From Oscillospiraceae bacterium (lineage in GTDB: Bacteria > Bacillota > Clostridia > Oscillospirales > Oscillospiraceae), in the NCBI GenBank assembly GCA_024404215.1, contig JAKSQI010000002.1, positions 1-26,841 on the forward strand: DNA of 26,841 nucleotides. Direction: 5' to 3'. The notes under the pieces were generated by a model. The model was not told the DNA's origin. It saw only the letters and a program-made list of their open reading frames with translations, and made no database searches. The position numbers and the translations under genes are program-made. Below, in pieces: positions 15,187 to 21,525 of this stretch (position 1 is the stretch's first letter; the number at the start of each line of letters is the position of its first letter).

Positions 15187-16494
15187 TTAGTTTTTGGAGT
15201 TGATATTGCTGGTAATATCACGTACGGTGTTAGCCATATCCATATCCGTTTTTGTTTGATTTTCAATTTTTCGGATAGCATTAAGAACCGTTGTATGATC
15301 CTTTCCTCCAAAAATATCGCCAATCTCTGCTAAGGATAAATTGGTTAATTGACGAATAATAAACATAGAAATGTGCCGTGCCAAGACATAGTTTTTTGCA
15401 TGGCTTTTTCCTTTCAGATCATCGGTGGTCAAATTATAGTATTTTGCCGTTTCTTCAATAATCATTGCAGGCGTAGGAGCCTCTGAAGAATCCTGATAGA
15501 AGCTATCCAGGATTTTTTCAGCCATTGCAATAGTGATGGGTTCATTCATAAGTTCGTGATAGGCTTTAATTTTTTTAACGGCACCCTCAAGCTGACGGAC
15601 GTTAGCGGTAATATTTTGGGCAATGTGATCAGCAATGGAAGAATCAAAGTCAAGGCCAATTTGTGTGGCCTTGTTTTTAATAATAGCCATGCGAGTTTCA
15701 TAGTCAGGAGGGGATATATCAACAATGAGGCCGGATTCAAAACGGGAGCGGAGACGACTTTCCAGCTTTGAAATTTCAGAAGGAGGACGATCTGATGTAA
15801 ATACAATTTGGTGTTTATATTCAAACAGGGTATTGAAGGTATGAAAAAACTCTTCTTGAGTTTGAATTTTACCGGCTATGAATTGAATATCATCCATCAA
15901 AAACAAGTCGGCCCCTCGGTACTTTTCGCGAAATTCAAAATTTTTACCGGTTTGAATGGCATAAATTAGTTCGTTGGTAAAATCGTCGCCCTTGACGTAA
16001 ACAATGTTGTAGTCCGGGTGTCTCTCCCGAACGCGAAGACGAATGGCATGCAAAAGATGAGTTTTTCCCAAACCGGAGTTTCCATAGATGAACAGGGGGT
16101 TATATTCGGTTGTTAGTCCTTCTGAGACTGCGATGGCAGCAGAATGAGCCATGCGATTGGAGTTTCCAACAACAAAGCGACTGAATGTGAAGCTGTCATA
16201 AAGGCTGGAATCCTCACCCATGACAGATGGTTGAAACTTTGCAGCAGCGTCTCCGCAAAGAATCTGAAAATTAAAGTCACCGGAAAAGATTTCTCTTAAA
16301 GCAGCCTTAATAAGTGGCATGAAACGGCTTTCAATGACATTCTTTTTAAATTCAGCAGGACAACTGATAATGAGAGTATTATCACTGACATCCAAAGCCT
16401 TACAATCTGTAAACCAGGTTTCAAGGGCTGTGGTTGTCAAATCGTTTTTCAGCATTTCCAAAACACGATTCCACAATTCTTCTGCAGAGGTCAT
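15187..16494 (-). CDS. dnaA: Chromosomal replication initiator protein DnaA
   Basis: 435 aa. Domain I spans about 1-80 (LWNRVLEMLK, ALETWF), a short domain II linker about 81-100, and the AAA+ domain III has Walker A YGNSGLGKTH (137-146) and Walker B LFLMDDIQF (197-205). Domain IV ends with the DnaA signature FGGKDHTTVLNAIRKI (395-410). Most DnaA proteins have GGRDHTTV; here the Arg is Lys398. DnaA-ATP binds origin boxes and opens the DNA. AAAGGAAG lies 6 nt before the ATG. The gene has its own promoter, downstream of the rpsT terminators. The Lys substitution coincides with the lack of consensus boxes nearby. Confidence 0.98.
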   Translation of the reverse strand: MTSAEELWNRVLEMLKNDLTTTALETWFTDCKALDVSDNTLIISCPAEFKKNVIESRFMPLIKAALREIFSGDFNFQILCGDAAAKFQPSVMGEDSSLYDSFTFSRFVVGNSNRMAHSAAIAVSEGLTTEYNPLFIYGNSGLGKTHLLHAIRLRVRERHPDYNIVYVKGDDFTNELIYAIQTGKNFEFREKYRGADLFLMDDIQFIAGKIQTQEEFFHTFNTLFEYKHQIVFTSDRPPSEISKLESRLRSRFESGLIVDISPPDYETRMAIIKNKATQIGLDFDSSIADHIAQNITANVRQLEGAVKKIKAYHELMNEPITIAMAEKILDSFYQDSSEAPTPAMIIEETAKYYNLTTDDLKGKSHAKNYVLARHISMFIIRQLTNLSLAEIGDIFGGKDHTTVLNAIRKIENQTKTDMDMANTVRDITSNINSKN

Positions 16495-16546
16495 GCAATT
16501 CTTCCTTTCTGTGTTCTAACAGGTAGGCACATAATAACTTAAGTTT

Positions 16547-16575
16547 ATCATAGCAGAAAACGAATGTATTTGCAA
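16547..16575 (-). promoter_or_regulatory. dnaA promoter
   Basis: Reading the - strand: -35 TTGCAA (16570-16575), 17-bp spacer, -10 TATGAT (16547-16552). It lies about 50 nt upstream of the dnaA ATG and downstream of the rpsT terminators, giving dnaA an independent start. Confidence 0.78.
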
Positions 16576-16612
16576 GAAAATACCTTTATTTAATATTAAG
16601 ATTATGGGCAAG

Positions 16613-16635
16613 AAAAAAACCGGGAATAGTCCCGG
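16613..16635 (-). terminator. Second rpsT terminator
   Basis: CCGGGA (16620-16625) pairs with TCCCGG (16630-16635) around a 4-nt loop. On the - strand the stem is followed by seven T (16613-16619 read in reverse). It backs up the first terminator just upstream. Confidence 0.8.
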
Positions 16636-16643
16636 AAAAAAGA

Positions 16644-16669
16644 AAAAGCAGAGATTTCTCTCTGCTTTT
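16644..16669 (-). terminator. First rpsT terminator
   Basis: AAAAGCAGAGA (16644-16654) pairs perfectly with TCTCTGCTTTT (16659-16669) around a 4-nt loop. On the - strand it is followed by a T-rich tract. It begins 13 nt after the rpsT stop codon. Confidence 0.88.
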
Positions 16670-16681
16670 CACTATTCAATA

Positions 16682-16945
16682 TTACTGCATTGCGTTCAGC
16701 TTCTTGGTCAGGGCGCTCTTTTTGCGAGCAGCATTATTCATGTGAATAATGCCCTTACCAGCAGCGTGGTCAACCGTCTTTACAGCAACTTTATAGGCAG
16801 TTGCGGCTGCCTCACGGTCGCCGGCTTCAACAGCAGAACCGAACTTTTTCAAGGTGTTCTTCAGCTTGGTCTTTTCAATTTTGTTCTTGGCATTGCGTTC
16901 CTTAGCAATGAGAACTCTCTTTTCTGCGGACTTAATGTTGGGCAT
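16682..16945 (-). CDS. rpsT: 30S ribosomal protein S20
   Basis: 87 aa, lysine-rich, with the S20 pattern MPNIKSAEKRV and AAGKGIIHMNNAARKKSALTK. A GTG three codons upstream would extend it, but that codon lies inside the AGGAGGAGGT Shine-Dalgarno (16953-16962), which is ideally 7 nt from the ATG at 16945. S20 binds 16S rRNA early in 30S assembly. It has its own promoter and tandem terminators, so it is a single-gene unit between dnaA and the divergent parA. In many Firmicutes the gene upstream of dnaA is rpmH instead. Confidence 0.97.
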   Translation of the reverse strand: MPNIKSAEKRVLIAKERNAKNKIEKTKLKNTLKKFGSAVEAGDREAAATAYKVAVKTVDHAAGKGIIHMNNAARKKSALTKKLNAMQ

Positions 16946-16990
16946 CTTAGCCACCTCCTCCTATAAAGCTACACTTCCGTGCGGAAAAGT

Positions 16991-17019
16991 ATGATATCAC
17001 GAAATGATTGAAAAATCAA
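16991..17019 (-). promoter_or_regulatory. rpsT promoter
   Basis: Reading the - strand: -35 TTGATT (17014-17019), 17-bp spacer, -10 TATCAT (16991-16996). It implies a 5' leader of about 40 nt, containing a small TTCCG/CGGAA hairpin, before the rpsT ATG. Confidence 0.68.
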
Positions 17020-17120
17020 GGGTTTTTCATGATTTTTTTTAAAATAAAGAGAACCACAAGATGTTGTTGTCTTTTATTAAACTAACCACTATTCGAAGAA
17101 TAAAAAGTTCTTATAATGAG

Positions 17121-17152
17121 TTTTTCAATGTTTCACGTGAAACATTGAAAAA
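17121..17152. promoter_or_regulatory. parS centromere site (perfect 32-bp palindrome)
   Basis: The core TGTTTCACGTGAAACA (17129-17144) is the canonical parS bound by ParB/Spo0J. The inverted symmetry continues without a mismatch to 16 bp on each side, so the whole 17121-17152 segment is a perfect palindrome. It lies between rpsT and parA, 34 bp upstream of the parA -35 element. ParB clamps load here, spread, and recruit SMC for origin segregation. Confidence 0.95.
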
Positions 17153-17186
17153 ATTGGCATTTATTAAAGTTTTCCCATTCCATTTC

Positions 17187-17214
17187 TTGAAAACACAGCA
17201 ACTTATGGTATAAT
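17187..17214 (+). promoter_or_regulatory. parAB promoter
   Basis: -35 TTGAAA (17187-17192), 16-bp spacer, -10 TATAAT (17209-17214) preceded by TGG (extended -10). The parA start codon is about 33 nt downstream of the expected transcription start. The parS palindrome just upstream could allow ParB to influence this promoter. Confidence 0.8.
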
Positions 17215-17253
17215 AACTGGGATGTTCACATATTGAGGAAAGGAGCCAAAACT

Positions 17254-18018
17254 ATGGGCAAGATTATAGCCATAACCAATCAAAAGGGCGGTGTAGGCAA
17301 GACAACAACCTGCGTCAATCTTTGCTGTGCTTTAGTTCAATTAGGAAAACGGGTGCTCCTTTGTGATATGGATCCTCAAGGAAACTGTACCTCTGGTATG
17401 GGGGTAGAAAAAAACAAGCAAAAGACGGGAATTTATCAGGTTTTAATTGGACAGGCAGATGTTGAGTCATCCATTGTTCACACCAAATATGGGGACATAT
17501 TGACCTCTAATGCTGCATTAGCTGGTGCCGGTATAGAATTGGTTGGAATGGAAGACCGTGAGTATATTCTAAAAAATGCCCTCAAATCTGTAAAAGAACA
17601 GTATGATTATATTTATATTGACTGTCCTCCGTCTTTGGAATTACTGACTTTAAATGCCTTGTGTGCCTGTGATTCTGTAATGATTCCCGTTCAGTGTGAA
17701 TACTTTGCATTGGAGGGTCTTACCGATTTAATTGCAACCATTCGCACGGTAAAAAAAAGATTGAATCCCGCTATTGATATTGAGGGGGTTCTTCTTACCA
17801 TGTTTGATGGAAGAACAAATTTTGCCTCGCAGGTAGCCAATGAAGTCAAAAAGTATTTTAAACAGAAGGTTTATCGTGTTATAATTCCCAGAAATGTCCG
17901 TATTTCGGAAGCACCAAGCCATGGAAAACCGGTTATTGTCTATGATAGAAGCTCAAGGGGAGCAAAGGCTTATTTGGAACTCGGCGAGGAAATAATTGAA
18001 AGAGAAAGGAAATCCTAA
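17254..18018 (+). CDS. parA: ParA/Soj chromosome-partitioning ATPase
   Basis: 254 aa. The deviant Walker A motif reads NQKGGVGKTTT near residues 9-19, followed by LLCDMDPQGNCTSGMG (Walker A') and YIYIDCPPSLELLTLNAL (Walker B). This is the small ParA type without an N-terminal helix-turn-helix, as in Soj. It binds DNA non-specifically in its ATP dimer form and is released by ParB; in Bacillus, Soj also acts on DnaA. AAGGAG lies 8 nt before the ATG; a TTG 7 codons upstream was rejected. The stop overlaps the parB start by one base (TAATG). A parS site and a good promoter precede it. Confidence 0.96.
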   Translation: MGKIIAITNQKGGVGKTTTCVNLCCALVQLGKRVLLCDMDPQGNCTSGMGVEKNKQKTGIYQVLIGQADVESSIVHTKYGDILTSNAALAGAGIELVGMEDREYILKNALKSVKEQYDYIYIDCPPSLELLTLNALCACDSVMIPVQCEYFALEGLTDLIATIRTVKKRLNPAIDIEGVLLTMFDGRTNFASQVANEVKKYFKQKVYRVIIPRNVRISEAPSHGKPVIVYDRSSRGAKAYLELGEEIIERERKS

Positions 18019-18908
18019 TGGCAGAAAAGGGTTTGGGTTTGGGATTAGGTGCTCTTTTGGGTGAAGAGGCCCTTGAAAATCCACAAACTGATTTTGAATA
18101 TGTGATGCTTTCTCGTCTGGAGCCCCGAGCGGACCAGCCACGTTATGTATTTGATGAGGTTAAGCTTCAGGAATTGGCGGATTCTATCGCCGAACATGGC
18201 GTGATTCAACCCTTGACAGTTCGGGCTTTGGAAGATGGATACTACCAGATTATTGCCGGTGAACGTCGTTGGAGAGCATCCCGCTTGGCTGGTTTGGAGA
18301 AGGTGCCTGTTCGCATTATTGAGGCGGACGAACAGACAGCGGCGGAGTTAGCTTTGGTTGAGAATCTTCAGCGTGAGGATTTAAACCCATTGGAGGAGGC
18401 CAGAGGCTATCAAACTTTGATGAAAGAGTATGGGCTGACTCAGGAAAAGACAGCGACAGTAGTTGGAAAATCACGTCCGGTAATAGCAAATGCACTCCGT
18501 TTGCTTAGTCTGCCGGAAAACCTTTTAGCTTTGCTGGAGGACGGTTCCTTAACTCCGGGCGCTGCACGAACCTTGGTGTCACTTCCTACACAGGAAATGC
18601 AGGAGCAGGCAGCTAATCAGATTATTAAGGATGGACTGTCTGTTCGCCAGGCAGAAGACCTGGTTAAGTCCATGCTGGAGAAAAGACCAATACGGTCAGC
18701 AAAAAAGGAAGCAGATTCCATTTATCTAAAAGAGGCAATGAGAAACCTGGAACACAGCCTTGGGAGAAAGGTAAAGGTTACCGGCGGAGGAAATAAAGGA
18801 AAAATCACGCTGGAATACTATGACAGTGACGACTTTAATCAGCTTTACGAGTTGCTTTGCCGATTAAATAAAAAAACTAGAAAAAAAGAAAATGACAGCA
18901 AATTCTGA
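18018..18908 (+). CDS. parB: ParB/Spo0J chromosome-partitioning protein (CTP-binding clamp)
   Basis: 296 aa. The glycine/leucine-rich N-terminus KGLGLGLGALLG is the usual ParA-contacting motif. The CTP-binding domain has QPRYVFDEVKLQELADSI, GVIQPLTVR, GERRWRASRLAG (arginine box, 81-92) and ENLQREDLNPLEEA (115-128). A helix-turn-helix region follows around 140-170 (TQEKTATVVGKSRPVIANAL), and a dimerisation domain ends the protein. It binds parS and slides along DNA as a CTP clamp. The ATG overlaps the parA stop by one base. Two canonical parS sites lie within 4.3 kb. Confidence 0.96.
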   Translation: MAEKGLGLGLGALLGEEALENPQTDFEYVMLSRLEPRADQPRYVFDEVKLQELADSIAEHGVIQPLTVRALEDGYYQIIAGERRWRASRLAGLEKVPVRIIEADEQTAAELALVENLQREDLNPLEEARGYQTLMKEYGLTQEKTATVVGKSRPVIANALRLLSLPENLLALLEDGSLTPGAARTLVSLPTQEMQEQAANQIIKDGLSVRQAEDLVKSMLEKRPIRSAKKEADSIYLKEAMRNLEHSLGRKVKVTGGGNKGKITLEYYDSDDFNQLYELLCRLNKKTRKKENDSKF

Positions 18909-18934
18909 TAAGAAGTAGCGAACGAGGTGCAATT

Positions 18935-20221
18935 ATGATTGATATTAAGTTAATTCGTGAGAATCCGGAAGAGGTTAAGCAAAGACTTCTCAAAAAGGAA
19001 TTTGAAGCCTCTGCCGAAATTGACCGCATTTTGGTTTTGGACAGTCAGAGAAGAGAAACCATTGCCAAGGTTGAGGCAGATAAGGCTGAACAGAATAAGG
19101 TAAGCAAGCAGATTCCTGCCATGAAGAAGGCCGGTGAAGATGTTGCTCCTGTTTTGGCGCACATGAATAAATTGAAGGAAGCTGTAAAGGCGGGAGATAC
19201 CAAACTAAAGGAAATTGAAGAAGAATATAACACCCTTCTTTTGGGACTGCCCAATTTGCCAGATCCGGATTTGAAGCCGGGAGGGAAAGAAAATAACGAG
19301 CCCTTGCGTTATTTTGGTGAGCCTCACAAGTTTGATTTTGAGCCTAAAAACCATGTTGACCTTTGCACAGATTTAGGCCTTATTGATTATACCCGTGGTG
19401 TTAAGCTGTCTGGCAGCGGTTTTTGGCTCTATCGTGGTATGGGTGCCCGTTTGGAATGGGCTCTGCTGAACTATTTCATTGATACCCATTTGGCAGACGG
19501 CTATGAGTTGGTTTTGGTTCCCCACATGCTTGGCTACGAGTGTGGTTTGACCGCCGGTCAGTTCCCTAAATTCAAAGATGATGTATATTGGTTGGAAACC
19601 GCAGAGGATGAGCGCCGCCGCTTTATGCTGCCTACGGCTGAAACGGCTTTGGTGTCTTTGCATAGGGATGAAATTTTGACAGAAGCAGATTTGCCCCGAA
19701 AGTATATCTCCTATACACCTTGCTTCCGTCGAGAAGCCGGATCATACCGTGCAGATGAAAGAGGTATGGTGCGCGGTCACCAGTTTAATAAGGTTGAAAT
19801 GGTTCAGTATACGAAACCGGAAGATTCAGATATGGCTTTTGAAGAACTGGTTGGAAAAGCAGAAGCCTTGGTTAAGGGACTGGGATTCCATTTCCGTACG
19901 GTTAAGCTGGCTGCAGCGGATTGCTCAGCATCCATGGCCAGAACCTACGATATTGAAATCCAAATTCCTTCTATGGATGGCTATAAAGAGGTTTCTTCCG
20001 TTTCCAATGCCAGAGATTATCAGGCAAGACGTGGTTCCATTCGTTTTCGTCGGGATGGCAGCAAGCAGACCGAGTATGTACATACCTTGAATGGCTCCGG
20101 TTTGGCAACTAGCCGAATTTTACCCGCCTTAGTTGAACAGAATCAGCTGGCTGACGGCAGTATTGTTGTTCCCGAGGTGCTGAGAAAGTATTTGGGCGGG
20201 CTAGAGATTATCAAAAAGTAA
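18935..20221 (+). CDS. serS: Seryl-tRNA synthetase
   Basis: 428 aa, the usual bacterial length. The N-terminal arm (about 30-100) is charged and helical, the coiled coil that contacts the tRNA-Ser long arm. The class II core has LPTAETALV (233-241), motif 2 FRREAGSYRADERGMVRGHQ (264-283) and motif 3 GSGLATSRILPALVE (387-401). It charges tRNA-Ser in the cytoplasm. It lies 26 nt after parB with GAGGTG before the ATG. The gap is too short for a T-box leader and none is visible, so it is probably read with parAB. Confidence 0.98.
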   Translation: MIDIKLIRENPEEVKQRLLKKEFEASAEIDRILVLDSQRRETIAKVEADKAEQNKVSKQIPAMKKAGEDVAPVLAHMNKLKEAVKAGDTKLKEIEEEYNTLLLGLPNLPDPDLKPGGKENNEPLRYFGEPHKFDFEPKNHVDLCTDLGLIDYTRGVKLSGSGFWLYRGMGARLEWALLNYFIDTHLADGYELVLVPHMLGYECGLTAGQFPKFKDDVYWLETAEDERRRFMLPTAETALVSLHRDEILTEADLPRKYISYTPCFRREAGSYRADERGMVRGHQFNKVEMVQYTKPEDSDMAFEELVGKAEALVKGLGFHFRTVKLAAADCSASMARTYDIEIQIPSMDGYKEVSSVSNARDYQARRGSIRFRRDGSKQTEYVHTLNGSGLATSRILPALVEQNQLADGSIVVPEVLRKYLGGLEIIKK

Positions 20222-20261
20222 ATCACGGGGTAAACCCGAAATATAAAAGGAGGATTCATTT

Positions 20262-20711
20262 ATGAAACTTGTAAAGGAATTCAAAGAGTTTATCATGCGC
20301 GGTAATGTACTAGATATGGCTATCGGTGTTATCATTGCCGGTGCTTTCGGCAAAATCACTACTAGCTTGGTAAACGACGTTTTCATGCCTCTGATCAGCT
20401 GGATTTTTGGTGCCAGAGATATGACTGCTTTGAACGTCATTGTTCGTCCTGCTGAAGTAGACGCTGCCGGCGAAGTGGTAAAGGAAGCCATTACTTTGGG
20501 CTTCGGTACTTTTGTTGCAACTATCATTGATTTCATTCTGGTTGCGCTGGTAGTATTTGTCATTGTTAAGGGCTTTAATGCCGCTCGTGCCAAGGCTGAG
20601 GCAAAGAAGAAGGCAGAAGAAGAGGCAGCACCTGAAGCTCCCGCAGAGCCTTCTGTTGAGGAACAGCTGCTTACCGAAATCCGCGATCTGCTGAAGAACA
20701 AGAATCAGTAA
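20262..20711 (+). CDS. mscL: Large-conductance mechanosensitive channel
   Basis: 149 aa. The N-terminal helix KLVKEFKEFIMRGNVLDMAIG is diagnostic, leading into a first transmembrane helix (about 15-44) with the pore motif AIGVIIAGAFGKI. A periplasm-like loop (about 45-75) and a second transmembrane helix (about 80-105, FVATIIDFILVALVVFVIV) follow. The cytoplasmic tail is an Ala/Lys/Glu-rich helix (AKAEAKKKAEEEA) longer than in minimal family members. The pentameric channel releases solutes during hypo-osmotic shock. AAAGGAGGA lies 10 nt before the ATG. Its stop abuts the rsmG start directly. Confidence 0.97.
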   Translation: MKLVKEFKEFIMRGNVLDMAIGVIIAGAFGKITTSLVNDVFMPLISWIFGARDMTALNVIVRPAEVDAAGEVVKEAITLGFGTFVATIIDFILVALVVFVIVKGFNAARAKAEAKKKAEEEAAPEAPAEPSVEEQLLTEIRDLLKNKNQ

Positions 20712-21422
20712 ATGGATGCTTTTTTAACAAAGCATGCTGCAGAAATGGGACTGGAGCTGCCGGAAACGGCAGCTCCGGCCTTTCGAAAGTACTGCAATTA
20801 TTTGGAGGAAAAAAACAAGGTGATGAATCTGACAGCCATATACGGGCAAAAGGATATCTACACCTTGCATTTTTTGGACTGTCTATCCCTGCTAAAGCAT
20901 GTAAACATGAATTCCGGGAACGTCATTGATATCGGAAGCGGAGCCGGATTTCCTGGATTGCCTGTTAAACTGGCACGACCGGAATTAAAGCTGACCCTCT
21001 TGGACGCTCAACAAAAACGAGTTTCATTCTTGTCAGAGCTGTGTAACCTCATGGATGTAACTGATGTAAACTGTCTGCATGCCAGAGCGGAAGAGGCTGC
21101 TTTTCAAGAGGAAATGCGGGAGCAATACGATTTTGCTGTATCGCGGGCGGTTGCGAGACTGAACGTCCTGTGCGAGCTCTGCATGCCTTTTGTTAAGCCG
21201 GGTGGTTGTTTTGTGGCAATGAAAGCCCTGGACTCTGAGAAAGAAATAGCAGAAGCCGGTCATGCTATAGCGTTGCTTGGCGGTGAAAACCCAACTATCA
21301 AGGATTATTGTATTCCTGGAACGGATATTTTCCGTCGGCTGGTGATAATACAAAAAATATCGTCAACACCTGATGGATATCCAAGAAGGTTCGCAAAAAT
21401 TAACAAGTATCCCTTAGTATAA
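20712..21422 (+). CDS. rsmG: 16S rRNA (guanine527-N7)-methyltransferase RsmG
   Basis: 236 aa. Family motifs are NKVMNLTAI (35-43), HFLDCLSL and the SAM-binding loop VIDIGSGAGFPGLPVKLA (71-88), then SRAVARLNVL and GGCFVAMK. It methylates G527 of 16S rRNA in the 530 loop; loss of RsmG gives low-level streptomycin resistance in several bacteria. The ATG follows the mscL TAA directly with only a weak purine-rich Shine-Dalgarno, so translation is probably coupled. Codons 14-22 contain a strong GNRA-capped hairpin. In Bacillus rsmG sits next to mnmG and noc; here it sits after mscL. Confidence 0.97.
   Translation: MDAFLTKHAAEMGLELPETAAPAFRKYCNYLEEKNKVMNLTAIYGQKDIYTLHFLDCLSLLKHVNMNSGNVIDIGSGAGFPGLPVKLARPELKLTLLDAQQKRVSFLSELCNLMDVTDVNCLHARAEEAAFQEEMREQYDFAVSRAVARLNVLCELCMPFVKPGGCFVAMKALDSEKEIAEAGHAIALLGGENPTIKDYCIPGTDIFRRLVIIQKISSTPDGYPRRFAKINKYPLV
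20751..20778 (+). other. Strong GAAA-tetraloop hairpin inside the rsmG coding region
   Basis: GGAGCTGCCG (20753-20762) pairs perfectly with CGGCAGCTCC (20767-20776) across a GAAA loop. It can be extended by a U-G and a C-G pair to 12 bp (20751-20778). No T-run follows, so it is not a terminator. It lies about 40 nt after the rsmG start codon and may affect mRNA stability or expression between mscL and rsmG. Confidence 0.5.
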
Positions 21423-21423
21423 T
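21418..21423 (+). promoter_or_regulatory. Possible -10 element for mfd
   Basis: TATAAT overlaps the rsmG stop codon and lies 5 bp before the second parS. A start near 21430 would fall inside parS. No convincing -35 hexamer is seen at 16-18 bp, so this is tentative. Confidence 0.3.
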
Positions 21424-21426
21424 AGA

Positions 21427-21446
21427 AATGTTTCACGTGAAACATT
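21427..21446. promoter_or_regulatory. Second parS centromere site
   Basis: The same core TGTTTCACGTGAAACA occurs at 21429-21444, with symmetry extending to 20 bp (21427-21446). It lies between rsmG and mfd, about 4.3 kb from the first site, on the same side of the origin candidate. Confidence 0.95.
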
Positions 21447-21459
21447 AAAAAACTATGCT

Positions 21460-21486
21460 AACCCCGGTATCAGGTATACCGGGGTT
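21460..21486. terminator. Intergenic hairpin between rsmG and mfd
   Basis: AACCCCGGTAT (21460-21470) pairs perfectly with ATACCGGGGTT (21476-21486) around a 5-nt loop. The + strand lacks a T-run after the stem; the - strand has a T-rich tract. It is a weak terminator for rsmG or an mRNA-stabilising element at the start of the mfd transcript. Confidence 0.4.
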
Positions 21487-21525
21487 ATTGATGCAGAGCT
21501 TGAGGAAAGGAGCATGGGCTGAAGA

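Noticed and set aside
17003..17040. Imperfect hairpin followed by eight T on the + strand, upstream of rpsT
   Set aside because: No + strand gene precedes it, the stem is A/T-only and imperfect, and it overlaps the rpsT -35 region. It is more simply AT-rich promoter DNA.
18909..18934. T-box or other leader regulator before serS
   Set aside because: The gap is 26 nt, with no room or sequence for a T-box; serS is probably co-transcribed with parAB.
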